From the NCBI GenBank assembly GCA_905250075.1, contig CAJNOP010000132.1:201610-265609 (forward strand): 64,000 nucleotides of DNA. Reading direction: 5' to 3'. Shown here one piece after another: positions 48,596 to 61,884 of this stretch. Numbering within the stretch: the first letter of the stretch is position 1; each line of letters begins with the position of its first letter. The position numbers and the translations under genes are program-made. The stretch is from Rotaria sp. Silwood1. Its lineage: Eukaryota > Rotifera > Eurotatoria > Philodinida > Philodinidae. Under the pieces are notes generated by a model, which did no database searches, was not told the origin of the DNA, and saw only the letters and a list, made by a program, of their open reading frames with translations.

Positions 48596-50896
48596 TCACT
48601 TTTCTTTTTCTTGTTCGGTACCTAATTTTACAGTTAACTGTTTTAAAACAGTGGCAAGTTCCTTTACTAATTCAACAAAATCATTGTTTACAATTATTCC
48701 ACGTAACTCAACTATTTGAAGTTGACATGTTGGATGTTTAACTAAAGGACGTAATACAGCATAGCAACCACTTGATTCTAATGGATTTCCACTTAATGTT
48801 AAGATTTTTAATGATTCATTTTTTGATAAACCTTTACCAATATATGTAGCACATTCAGTATTAAATTGATTATTATTTAAATAAAGTTTTTCTAATATTG
48901 TATTTTTTCTTAATAAATCATTAATAGCTTTAGCTGCTAATAGTCCAGCACCATTCCAAGATAAATCAAGTATTGTTATACGTGCATTTGTAGCTAATGG
49001 TTTTATTATATAACTACATGCTTTTGAACTAAGACGATTCCAAGCAAGATAAACTTCTTCTAATGTTTGATTTTCACTTAATGTTTTACCAAAAAGACGA
49101 CCTGTTGTTTCATTTTCAAAAAAATTTTTACTTAAATTTATATAAGTTAAAAATTCATTTTGAGAGAAAACTTCAGCAAATGATGATGCACAATCATCAC
49201 TAAAACGATTACCATCAAGATGAATTTTGCGAATCGACCGATTTAAGCAAATTGCTCGACAGAGAGCTTTACCTCCTATTGAGAGAAAAATAAAGAACGG
49301 AAATATAATAGAATGAATTCTTACAACAATGAACTATAAATAATATCATAAGCTAATCAATTGTAAAGTTTCTTAAGATGGAAAAAATCTTTCCAACGAT
49401 AATTAATCTATAGGACATGAGATAATTTATTTTAATGATGTTTTTTCATATTGATACACTAGATTGATGTAATCTAGAATATAACGAATGGATTTTATTT
49501 TGTATCGTTTATATTTTACTAATCGATATATCATAGAGACCTCCGGTTTACACTATTCAAGAGAAAAAACTTTGGGAGCCATCGAAGTATGTCAAAATTG
49601 TATTGATCAGCAATAGAATAATCAAGTAAGTTCTTCATGGTGATTTTCGAAAACAGTCTTCTGAAGGTATATTCCATTTTGATTTACACTTTTAATCAGA
49701 CATATCGATAAATAATACTCGTTCCTTTCGATCTACATTTTAGGATTAATCATAATGCTGAGTTGAATGGTGATATTTATTATTAGCTATTTCGAAAAAT
49801 ATTGTTTTTGAAAGTCTTCATCGTGAACTCACCTGATTAGTCAATTGCTAATCTATGAAATTTCGATAGACTTCAATAACCTTGTATCTTCTTTATTGAA
49901 TGATGAAAATCACAAACCACTTGGGTGTGAATACGAAAATTTTTTCAACAAGACAGTGGAGCACATTGTATTATGAAATGTTAGTTTATATAAGGATATC
50001 ATTGACTTTCCCTTACTATAATTATTTTCGAGAGTTTTTCGTGAGAGTAAACCTGTATATAAAATTATGGATCGATGCTCTTTTTTGGTATAGTTTAGTA
50101 CATATCATACATGAATGATACTTTTCTTTTGTTCTCTTGTTTTTTTAAACTGATGGCAACTTTGATAAGTTTATCATATAAGAATTACAAATCTCAATTT
50201 ATATATGTAAAATCTCTTACGAATCTAATTCATCTCTGTTTTCGAAAAAAAAACCAATACTATTGATCAACTGTTTTTCTTATTTAAAATATTCATACCT
50301 TGGACACCAATATCATTATTTGCAAGATTTAATTCATCAATATATTCATTTTCTTTAATTAAATATGCTATATATATAGCACCACGCGATCCTATACTAT
50401 TATCTCGTAGATCAAGTTTTGTAATTGTTGAATTAATTTTTAATGATGGTACCATAACTTTAACATTAATTGGTTTTAAACCACAATAACGTATTGTTAA
50501 TGATTCATTATCAATATGACGTAAAAAATGAGTTGATGGTATAACACCATGGCAACGACATTGATCTATATAGACACCTTTACATGAATAATCACGATGT
50601 GGTTCTTGTTCTTGTTCAATATCTGTATCATAATCAACTTCATCAGATACAGTTGAATTTTGTCTTATTGAATAATTTTCATTATTTATTTCAGCATTTT
50701 CATCTATTAAATCATCATCGACTTCTTGAATAATACCTGCACTTATAGCTGAATCTGGTCGTTCATATCCATTCGTTTGTGCAGCTGAACGTGTTGCACT
50801 ACGAATTAATCGTTTTGGTTTAGCATCAGCGGATAAAATTAAACGAGTTTGATTATCAAGTAATTCAGGTCTTTCGAAAAGATTATGTGTTGTCAT
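48596..50896 (-). CDS. Leucine-rich-repeat protein (RNI-like, LRRC74/NLRC style)
   Basis: Two minus-strand exons, 50896-50299 and 49275-48596, join in phase 1 (CAA G|GA GGT) and give about 425 aa; the second exon has no ATG of its own. Residues 1-100 are charged and disordered (EVDDDLIDENAEINNEN...). A short Cys/His piece, DQCRCHGVI, follows. From about residue 150 there are roughly eight repeats of the ribonuclease-inhibitor kind: LDLRDNSIGSRGA, LNLANNDIGVQGG, IHLDGNRFSDDCA, INLSKNFFENETT, VYLAWNRLSSKA, LDLSWNGAGLLAA, LYLNNNQFNTECA and LTLSGNPLESSG. Such arcs bind protein partners; many belong to ciliary or innate-immune proteins. The intron 49276-50298 is 1 kb and I see nothing in it. No membrane segment or signal peptide is seen. 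Confidence 0.88.
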
Positions 50897-52539
50897 GAAT
50901 TCTCTTTTACTGTTTTTTTAAATGCTCGACACTTCAACAGTAACTTTCTGTTCTTATCGTTAACTGTTCCTTGTGCACATACACAGATGAAAAAAAAAGC
51001 GAAGATATGAATTTCTTTTGATGCGAAAAAAAAAGAAAAAAAAACGGTGAAGTGTAAGTTATTCAAAGAACAAAATCTACACATAAATGAAATTAAAATA
51101 TTCTTAAACGTATTTGTTCCGAATCAAGCAATTGCAAACTTTCAGACAGTATGAAAGAAACAATAACATACGAACATATGTTTTCAATTAGTAATGTCTA
51201 CGAAAAGAACAATTCAACTCGACTAATCAATAAAGATTTATATTGTAGAAAAGCCAAAAAGAATGATCGATTGTGTTGTTATAAAATAAATTCTAATGAA
51301 TATATTGAATTTAGAATGATGATTATAAAATTAACGAATTTATTAAAAGTTGTCTTTGTCATACAAAAAATACTATTATTCGTTTCCAAGCAGAAAAAAA
51401 GTTAGTATTTTTGAAATAACGCCTAATAAATTTTTGACCGTTGAAAAGAGAAAATAAAAAATCGATCGAACAATCTAATATAGATTTGTTTGATTAGTCT
51501 CTTGGAGATTCTTTTGTCGATTTTATCTGAAAAACAATGTTTTGAAAGCAGATGATAGACCTAAAAGTTGTTTTCTTCAAAAATAAATTTTTAATAAACA
51601 ACAAATGGCTTCCAATAAAATATTTATTTCTTTCGGTTGAGTTAGCCTAATAATATTGCTCTTGTAAATTTTCAATTGGTACACCTGACAATAAGTGATC
51701 CACAGCTGTAATTTCATACGATCCATTATTGTTCGAGAAGTTGAATGGAAAGAATTTCAGAAAAATCTGTATCATATACTTCAATATGCTTTTGTTTTCT
51801 ATTTTCAACAATGAAAGTCATAGATTTCTATCCAAAATTATTTCTAAAACAAAAGTTATTTTTAATTTATCTCCAAATGGATAGTAGATGTATTGTAATC
51901 TTCAATTAGTCATATACTAAACTCATTTGTAACTAAACGATTCGTAAACTATCTGTGATATACAAATAGTAACCGTGTTGAAAATTCGAACAAACTAGAA
52001 AATAGTCAACAATATTCATTGAATTTTAATTAGATCGTAACATAGGAAGATTTATGTTAATAGAAATTATGAAGAAGAAAAAACTTGCACAATGAACTTA
52101 TTATACTAATTCGCGTATACAACGCCGTTATATTACTTTAAATTATTTATGGTTTACTCTATTTCAAATCATAGTGATTGGATAAATCCCGTACAAAAAA
52201 TAGCCTTGCAATGTCAAAGCAGTTTTTTCTCTTACACCATTACAGAACAGAATGAGAAAAAAACCATTTTAACGTATCATTTTTCATGTTGCTTCTTGAT
52301 TTTATTACTTTTGTTTGATTCATCATGCAGCATGATGCAGATGGGCTATGCACAGATAAGAAAAAAAAATATCTATTTTTGTTTTCTTTTGTTTTTTTTT
52401 TTTTTTTTTTTATAAATTTATGATTAATATTCCTCATTTAATGATGTTCACATAGGTTATTTTTAATTTACAAAAAGAAAAAGAACAATTACAAATCACT
52501 TATGTTGTATTTATTTTTCCAAAAACAAAAAGAATATTG
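50897..52539. other. Intergenic, no gene seen
   Basis: AT-rich with T- and A-runs. Open frames at 51151-51405 and 52149-52415 have no recognised domain or splice context. The right edge is the 3' flank of the minus-strand gene ending at 52540. Confidence 0.55.
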
Positions 52540-53792
52540 TTATATAGTAGTAACCGGTAGTGATGTGTTTACTTTACGTAATTTGTATTTGATTTCAGTA
52601 GATGTTCTTGGATGTTGTAATCGTTTGATAATGAGTTTTAATGGTGGTTTTTTCATAATAATAGTCGATGATGAAGGTGAAGGCATAACTAGTGATGAGA
52701 GATGATTAATAGAAGGTAACGATGATTTCTGTTTACAATTGGATGTTTCTTCGAAGATGTGATGATCACCTGATGATCTTATTTTTTCTTGTTCCTGTTC
52801 TTCTTCGTCTTCATTGTCGTTCTCCCATAGATTATTATCGTCATCATTAAACAATGGCTGGAAAATAAAACAAAAACTTTACGATTGATTTATTTGTGCA
52901 AAAACATCTAGTGAAATAAAATTTCCATTTGATAAAAAAAAAACTTGGATTATTTCAAAAGAAAAGGTTTCTTTGTTTTTGAGAAGTTACTTTTATACAA
53001 TAGTATAATAATAATAACTATTATTACAATTGGCTATTTCCAAGTTCCTAACTGATTTTATTCTGATGTACAAGAAAGTCTTTGACTTAAATTCAGGTTA
53101 TTAGGTTAATGAGATTAGAGAAGGACTCAAATAAATATGTTTTTGTAAATAAATGAAAGTATTCTCTATGATCAATATACAGTAACTGATACGCTTGATA
53201 GCGTTTGTTACATTACCTTAGCCGCTTCAATATAACGTTTTTTGACAATATTAATATCGAAATATGTATTATTAGAATGAATATCAATATTTAATTGTTT
53301 AAGTTCATCTAAACTTCGTTGTATATTATCTAGTTTACTTCTCATTTCTTTTAAATCATCGACATGAATTTGTTTTTGTTTTAAGACTTTATTTAATTGT
53401 TTCATTAGATTATCTTTCAATTGTTTTTCTTGTTCATTTTTATATGTATCAAATTCCATATCTGATTGTAAACATAAAATTTGAATTTGTTGTTTTTTTT
53501 CAGAATAAATTTTATTAACTAAATTTATTTGTTGATTATGCCATTCATCTAATTGTTTAAATAAATATTCACGATGATTAGTAGAATCAAATAATAAATT
53601 ATCTAAATCCATACGAACACGGTCTATGTCATTGCATAGAGTATACAATTCAGAACGAAGTAATTCTTGATGATAATTTAAATGTTTAAGACACAATTGT
53701 AATTGACAATGTGGACAAAGTATATAATCGTTTGATGTACATTGATTTCCATCTATATCTGAATGTTGACAAAGATTTCGAGCTGAAGCCAT
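52540..53792 (-). CDS. Cys/His-finger and coiled-coil protein (TRIM/B-box-like layout)
   Basis: Two minus-strand exons, 53792-53217 and 52857-52540, join in phase 0 (GCT AAG|CCA TTG) and give about 297 aa. The first 45 residues have a B-box-like set of zinc ligands (C8, H10, C17, CPHC near 26-29, C34, H37, H41). Residues about 45-170 form a long charged coiled coil (LRSELYTLCNDIDRVRMDLD..., NKVLKQKQIHVDDLKEMRSKL). The tail is acidic (NDNEDEEEQEQEK), then Ser/Pro-rich, then basic (KKPPLKLIIKRLQHP). There is no RING. The layout suggests a cytosolic or nuclear scaffold similar to B-box/coiled-coil proteins expanded in rotifers; the function is not known. Confidence 0.8.
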
Positions 53793-56700
53793 TATGATAA
53801 TATTATTTAGAGAAAATAAAAATTGTCATTGAATATGAAATAAAGTTAGTGAGCAAGTATTGTGAGACAAAAGAAAACAGAACGAAAGAAAAAAGTAATA
53901 AAAGAAAGAAGAAAAAAAGGAAAAAAAAAAGAACCCCTACAAGTATTAAAAGCATCATAATGACGAAAAACTTTTTATAAACATGAAAACTTGAATTGAG
54001 ACCCAAATTGATATCTTTTAAAAAGATGATAGAAATCATGTTCTTTGAGAAAAACAACTATTCTTATTCAAATACAATCAGACTTCAAATAGATCAATTC
54101 AGTTATTATAAATAAAAATATCCATCAACTTGATAATTTTGACTGAAATTCATTAAACATGCAAAGAAAGAACAATCAATAAATGCTTTATGTTTCGTTA
54201 TCAAATATTCTATATCGTCAAATCAAATGAGTTTATCAATACGTTTTAGAAAGCTTAGTTTTGTAGATGGCGCGCTAAGGTTTAGAAAACTGGGTTTTAT
54301 AATTGAAATTCGTCTAATAACCAATGTCAACATGTCTTTCAATAGCGAATTTATGTTATCTTTTAAATAAACTTGATAATTTTATTAGAATTTGCTAATA
54401 TTTTCGTCTAGCAGAAAAAAAACCTTAGAAGTTTGCATACGTTCGAAAAATTTTTCGATTTTATTGTATGACACTACACAATAGCTTCATAGTCACGTGG
54501 ATAAAATTTTATTGAGTCATTCATAGAAAAAATAAATGTTTTTTTTGTTACACATAACAATAGGTAACTAGTTGATATGTTGGACTTTTTAGAGCATTTT
54601 GAAAGTTTAGAGAATGATTCATTATATACTAGAAAATTCAGAAAGATGAATAGTCTTCATGTATGTCTGAAGTTTGGTGTAACATGGATTAGTGACCTAG
54701 AGAACAAATAGTTAGAAAATTCAGGTTTAAGTTGCAAAAAAAAAGACAGTCTGATCGGATTTAAAATAAAAATAACTAGACGTCCCAATTCATTATCTAA
54801 ACTATAATTGTTTTATACCGTTATGAACGATATGATAAAATGCAATATTTATTTTCATTAGTCTATTGTAAATCTTTATTTTTTAAAAGATGAAGCAAGT
54901 AAATTTGAATACATTCGTTCATTTTCAAAGAACATATACATTTCGTAATGCTTTATTTTCAAAACAATACTATTTCCATTGTCGATTCGATCCGTTTTAT
55001 TTAGGAACGCTTATACTTCGTTATAGCTAATAGAATTACGTGCTGTCTACTATTGATAAAATATGGTCGAAAACAAACAAGATTCACATATAATCTAGTA
55101 TTAAATTACATCATGTTTAGACTATAATCAGAATCTGTAACCTATTCAAATTATGTCGCATCTAGAATATGTCGTGAACTATTTATTCATCATGCGTAGT
55201 TCCTATTTTTTATGTTCTGCATAGTAAAAAAACAGCATGTTTGTTATACTAAATTTAAATTTTTTTTTTCCAATATTAGTTTTGTTTTTATTGATGTTTA
55301 AGAATATGTCGAAAAATTGATGATTGAAATAGCAGTATTCAAAAGAAAATCTATAATAACTGAACCCGTTTGCAATAATTAGATCTCAGTATTTCATGTT
55401 TAATAAATCAAAGAAAAAGATAAAAATATTAAAAATATTTAATCAAAATCAAAAGTCATTAAATATGTACTTTTTCATAAAAACTAGATAAAAGAAAGAT
55501 AAAGGCGACATTCTAACCAAATATCTGGAATGTGCCACATCACAGCTGGATCCAATATGCTTCTATGATGCGAACTTCATGTCATATCTCATGTCACAAA
55601 CTACGACACATGGAATATATTTAATAGATGAAGGTGCACTATAAAAAAAAAGCCAATGAGTAGTTCTTTTCGTTCTGTATGTGAATGACGAATATAAAAA
55701 ACAAAACGAAATTCTCATTAGAAAAATTCATAATATTATGAATCAACCAATATTAAACAATCGTACTTTTTCACACATACGTTTTGAAAAATAATAATAA
55801 TAATAATTAAAAAATTAATTGAAAACAAGGCGAAACAATATTGTTTGCTCGAAATATTCATTATAATTTATGGTAAAAGTTAGTGGTCTGCATTAAATTA
55901 TTTCTGTGCCAAGAATAAATAAACATATCCAACATATGTAAGCATGATGTATTGACTTGTATGCTTTGATGAGTTCGATCCATCTATCTATCATACAGTA
56001 ATCACAAGAGGTCCAGCTATCGAGTATAAACTACACAAATTTCAATCTTTTTACCCAGAAATAAATCTAGGTAAACGCTGATTACAGGCAGCAACCCGAA
56101 ATCGATAGGTTTTACTGCCAAATATTTACGATGAAAATACTGTTATTTTCCTAAAGCTTAACAAAGACTTTTTTGATAGTTTTCTGATTTTTCACTATTT
56201 AAATGCATTAACCTCAGTTTTCTTATTAATAAATAAAGATTTGCATGTTTATACTGTATCAACATAAGATAAAGACAAATGATTACAATTAGTCGAAAAT
56301 ATTGGTCACTTTTCGACGATTCTTGTCAACTGTTATGTATGAATTATTCAAAGAATACTTCATAAATCAAACAAACTAAAATCATTTGACATGAAATTTC
56401 TCTTTGTATGTTGAGATATTCTCGCTTGAAGAAAAAATCTATTTTGACCTATCAGAGCAATGTGAGACTGATTTGGTAAAACAAAAAAATAGTATTATCA
56501 ATGATATTTGTCTCTTTTCAAAATACTAAAATGCATGAGAAGTTTTGATTTTACTTGGTAATAATTTTTATTGTTACAAATACAGAAGAAAAATTACATA
56601 TGAAGATTGCGAACATTCATTTGTGACATATTTATTTATCAATATCATTTTAGCAAAAAAAAATTAGACCAATAATTTGTTCTAGAAGTGTCAAATTAGC

Positions 56701-57792
56701 ATGACTATTAAAACTAACCTTAATGTTTTAGTTTTATTTGCATTCGAATTAATAAAATCTAAACGATTAGCATTAGTTTTAATTCTAATATATATGCTAT
56801 CTGTGACTATATTTCTAAGAGTTCATGTTTGAAAGTTTTCGTTAACAGGACAAAAATTTTTTATACCTGGAAATTATGGTTTTTGACATAAGAACAGAAT
56901 CATTCTATTTTTAGAAACTTCTGAGTTGTGAGTGTCTGAAGTCTAATGTTCAGTAATCTATATATTAGAATTATAAATAATTTTTAGTAAAATACTAATA
57001 GTTTAATATTAATTAGTTCTCATGGTTAAAGCATATAAATTAGTAAAAATAAATGTTAATTCAAATTCTATTATGGCACATCTATTTCTTTCAGACACAA
57101 GAACTATTCATTATTTATACAATATTGATTTGTGTTCATTTGTCCGTAATACTTTATGTTAATATATTTTTATAAATGAAACTAGAATTATTTAAGCCTC
57201 AAATTATAGGCTTATAAAGTATTCTCTCTAGTTTAAGACATTGTGATTAGTAATCAATGAAAAACTTCATCGAAATTCAAATTATTTTTTATATTATTAT
57301 CAGTATGACATTTATTCAAAATTTGTTAGCATACTTTGTCCTTTTACTATTGCTAGTGAATTGTAATAAAAAGTATACTTAATAAATATCAATTTATGAT
57401 TTGTTGTTTATTAACATAGCCAATAAATAATAGATTCATAATATTTTTTTTTTTTATAAAAATTATATTTTTCTGCTTTATAATACAGAGAATACGTTTA
57501 CATATACACTTTTATTAGCATCTGTCGATTAATTTATCAAAATCAGTGTATGAAAGATTCATCAGATTCATATTTTTAGTTTATTTTTTCTAAATTAACT
57601 GTGTCAAAGGATTATATAATAAATATATATGGCAAAGCTTACAAAAACAAAAGAATGTGAAACATTTTCAAGTTTTACAGTCATCCATTGAATCCTACAT
57701 ATAATCATTTCTAGTATTTAAAAATTTGTGTCTATAATAAATTGATTTATTAATGATGAAAAAAAGGCATAATTCAAATATTAAGTTCATAT
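53793..57792. other. Long AT-rich intergenic region
   Basis: Four kilobases with no supported exon, RNA gene or repeat family on either strand; only simple A/T runs and a short (AAT)n at about 55795-55806. Confidence 0.6.
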
Positions 57793-58173
57793 TTAAGCAC
57801 ATGTGAGTTCATCATTGCTGATACCACTTGAACATGAACTTGCATCCCATGCATATTTCACCTTGCTACCTTTAAGAACTTTTCCACAACCAGTAAGTGC
57901 ATAAGATTCTACCAGAGCTTTACATGCTTGTTCACAATTGACCATAGATGCATCCTGGCATGAGCAAAATTTACATGATGATACATCCCATTTATGAAAT
58001 GGAAAATGAACTGTATTTGAAACAGCGCGGCATTTACAACTATATCAAATAATTTGATTTTATTTGTAAATATGTTCTGTGTTTCAAAAATTGATTTTTA
58101 CTTACTGGCGATTGAATATATTACCATTAACAGTAATCAAGAATGTAAGTAGAGCAAGAAGAAACAGCTTCAT
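57793..58173 (-). CDS. Small secreted Cys-rich protein
   Basis: Two minus-strand exons, 58173-58106 and 58039-57793, join in phase 2 by a 66-bp intron (CGC CA|T TGT) and give 104 aa. Residues 1-17 are a clear signal peptide (MKLFLLALLTFLITVNG). The mature part has ten cysteines at 24, 26, 45, 48, 50, 58, 62, 74, 92 and 103, an even number that fits five disulphides. Motifs include HCKCR, SCKFCSC and NCEQACKAL. A TATA-like stretch (58221-58234 read on the minus strand) lies about 50-60 bp upstream of the ATG. I know no family with this exact spacing; a secreted defence, gut or cuticle peptide are all possible. The signal peptide plus conserved frame across the intron make a real gene likely. 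Confidence 0.8.
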
Positions 58174-59485
58174 AGTAGACTTTGGTAATAAAAATATATA
58201 TAAAATGTGCAGTTACTATTGCATTTATATACTGTACACTCTACTTGATTCATGGTAATTTGATTTTTTTTTCTCTTTTTATCGTATTACAAACGACTGA
58301 TATATTCATTTGCAGGTATGAATCGTCATGATGCCATATCAGTAAAAGTGATGATTGTTGATCATCGAGATTAAGCAAGCAGAAAAAAAAAGAAAATTCG
58401 AGAAAATGTCAATATGAATCAGACACAAACACATCGGTACAAAACCAAGGTTGATATGTAAATGTAAAGTGTGGGATGATATACGAAAGTGTTTCTTTCA
58501 ATTCTGGACATGTAGTCAGCGACAATCAAGTCGACACCAATGCATGTAAAATAAGCAATAAAACTCACAGTTCTTAACAAGAATAACAAATCCAATATAT
58601 GATTGAAATTTTTTACGGCAAATAGTTTATTGTAAGCATAAATACTTAAACACGCAAGAAATATTTTCTTGCAATTATAATTCTGAAGAAGAAAAGAAAA
58701 AAGAAACTTTTTTAAAATTTTATTACGAAAACCATATTCAGAAAACTAATGATAGAATGTTTTAATAATTGTTTCTATAAATTGAAGATTTTAATCGATC
58801 ATTAAACCTAGTAGATCTGAATAAATTCTCAAATTATAAATAGCAGTACATATATGCTTCCATTTACTTCGATTAGCATAAACAATATCTGATTATAGTG
58901 TTTGAATTTGATTATTCTATCAGTCTAATGCTTCCTTAATTAATCGAGTTTTTTTTTCCTTAATAATAGAAGTTGTTTATGATGTCTTTCTAGTATTCAT
59001 TCTTTCGTTCATGTCAAACTACAACAATGACAGAAATGAATTTCTTATAAGAATTCCTATCGTATATTTTGTAATTCACTATATGAAATTATTTCTCTGT
59101 CAATATTTCTCTAGTATAAAATCATCTTTACTAATTAAGATGAAAAGAAATTATTCATTAAACATCTCATTCACGTCATGTCTTCATTGGATTAAAAACT
59201 TGTATGAAAAATATGACATTATGGTACATTTGTCTTTGCATCGAAGCCATTAAAGACATATAAGCTCGTACATAATTTATACATTTAAGAACAATTATGA
59301 ACAAATAATTAAGTAATTAAAAAGAAAAAGAAAAAGTAAATATTCATAAATTTTTATTTCTAAAAATGTTTCATCCTAAATTGCATTTAATATAAGAACA
59401 AAAAAGGCAAGAAGACAGCACTCAATATAATGGACGGCAGCAATGGAATTAATAGAATCTAAAATGAAAGAATAATTTTCTTTTT
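58174..59485. other. Intergenic, no gene seen
   Basis: Promoter side of the Cys-rich gene (TATA-like at 58221-58234) and the 3' flank of the PAN-ZP gene. The open frame at 59011-59253 has no recognised domain. Confidence 0.55.
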
Positions 59486-61884
59486 CTAAATTTGATTTAA
59501 TGGAATATAATTATAATATTTACTATGAAATAGTTCATGTTCATATTCAATTGATGGTAAGTGCCTGGCAACATAAACTTTTGATGAACAAAATGATTTA
59601 TAAGAATAATCACGTTTATCATTTTTATTCATTGATAAACGATCATTATGATTATTATTAATAAATGATGATGAACAATCAACATCATGTTGAAATTCAT
59701 TTTTATCATCATTATGTAAAATTCTACATTGAATTTGAAATGGAATCGGTTCTTTAAGTATATGATAAAGATAAAATGAAAAATGAAATATTGATAATGA
59801 AGAAGAATTTATTGGAACATGAATCACAGTTGGATCAATTGAACAACTAAAACAAATGAAAATTTAACTTTTTCTTTTTTTGTCTTCTATTTTAATTTTT
59901 ACCCTTGATAAATCAACCGTCTTGATTGTACATAATTTGTATAAGGAGAAAGTGCTTTTAAATCACATGAATCAATAAAAGATTTTGATGATATAAATGA
60001 TAAATCATCAAGTGTTATATTAATAAAAGAATAAAGAGATATAAAACAAGCTTCAGGACAAAGATATGAGCGATTATGAAATGTCCATGTTAAAGTAATT
60101 CTTAAAAACATTAACAATATATATTTTTTTTTAAAGTTGATATTTATGTAGTTTTATTTTTAGTTACCTATATGCTGACATAATTTGTTGTTCATTATTA
60201 GAAATTTCATAATGATCAGAATTTGTTAATAATGTATTTCTACTATCTGAAAATGTTGGTTTAGTTGATGTTTGATGAAACAAACGTATTTGATTTATAG
60301 TAGATACACAAACAAAAAAACGTGCATATTGTTTGGTAGTATTGTTAGTTTTATGTACATTTTTCCAATGAATTTTACCAATAATTGAATCATTTGTTAG
60401 TATCTATATATTTAAAAAGAAAATTAAAAAAAAAAGAGTCTTTTTAATCATCTGATATGAGATTTAAATAGCAAACTTCAGAGATCCATTTCAATGGTGA
60501 ATCTATCTATGATGATTGATAGAAGATAGTATTATGCTCTTTTTTAACAATAGATCTATCGAATCTATTATTGTTTCTGAGTTAAAAGTTCGACAAACAG
60601 CTCAATGATGACTCTATATTATTTTAGTATTTGTTGTGTCTGGTTGAATCGTATGTCTCAAAATACAATCAATCGAAGCTATAAATTTTATCGAAAAAAC
60701 TTCAATTTGCTACGCCAAGAATCTTTTCTAATTATTTGAGAAGTCGATCGATATACAATCAAGTACTTTTGTCACAAAAGCTAATTTTAATATAGACGCT
60801 TTAGATTTAAGATATAAAGGTGTCTTAAGTCCTTCTCAAAATTTCTGTCTTAATTTGCAGTCATGAAGTCTCATAAAAGATGTTAGAAACGGTCAGCTTC
60901 AATGATAAAACTTCATCATGAAGTATTGTAGTTAAATTCATATCTAAAACAATCAAGTATTTAAAAGTATTAAATTACATTGTGCTAAACATCTAACTCG
61001 CTTATCTATTTTATCTTCGGATTAGGATAGAAAAAATTTTCTAAGCAATTAAAATACCTTCCTTGTTTATTATTTTAAAGAGGCTTTAAATAATCTGTCT
61101 TGCTGTTTTAATTAACGAAAAACGCAATTATACTAAGTCTCTTTTTTTTTCCTTGAAATTTCATTTTCTATTTTGATCAAATTTGACTTCAATGAAAATT
61201 TCTTTCAAATTAAAAAGTAAATATTTAGACATCTTTTTTTTTTTCTATTCAATACCAATGAACAATTATTAATATGTGTAATAAATTGTGCATGTGTTTC
61301 ATTTGACCAACATGCTTTACAATTACGATCACCAAGTAGAACATTATTTGGATCAATACCATTCAATTGTATGGTTACAGATAATTGATCACTTGGACAA
61401 TGAATTGTATTTATTTTTATACCTAAAATAAATTAAATATACAAAATAGAAAACACTTGAGAAAAATTTTCAAATAAACCTTTATTATCTCTTCGACAAA
61501 GAATTTCATAATAATCAACAAATATATTATGTCTCATAACTGATGGATAATCATTTAATGAAACATTTGCTCGTACGCATAGACCATATCCATTTCTATG
61601 CCAATATTCAAATGAACGACATTTTTGAGAATCGAGTCTTAGACAACGATCGAAACAATCGAAGTCCGATATCCAACGATCATGTAAATCATTATAACCA
61701 TGTAATGCTGTATTACTACGTTTTTCATAGAAACAATCTTCAATAAAAGATAAATAGAAGATAAATTTAGAACAAAAAAAAAACAAGGAATGATCTATTT
61801 ACTTTCCAGATAATTCAATGCCATAAGTTTGGTTTTCAATTGAAAAATTATAAATATGAGCATCACCCACAGGCGGCAGCTCAT
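59486..61884 (-). CDS. Secreted PAN/apple plus zona pellucida (ZP) domain protein
   Basis: Six minus-strand exons give 433 aa: 61884-61803, 61737-61480, 61422-61256, 60403-60168, 60100-59903 and 59846-59486. All junction phases agree. Exon 1 codes a signal peptide (MSCRLWVMLIFIIFQL). Residues about 28-110 are a PAN/apple domain (CFYEKRSN, FDCFDRCLRL, CRSFEYWHRNGYGLC, YYEILCRR). From about 115 a ZP module follows: IHCPSDQLSVTIQLNGI, LLGDRNCKACW and INNCSL as ZP-N, and a ZP-C part with YLCPEACF, GCSIDPTVIHV and IQCRILH. PAN-ZP proteins in invertebrates build extracellular matrix, often cuticle or apical matrix. The usual C-terminal membrane anchor and furin site are missing here; the protein ends in a Tyr/Asn-rich tail at a TAG, so either another exon is missed or it is secreted freely. 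The intron 60404-61255 is 852 bp. Confidence 0.88.
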
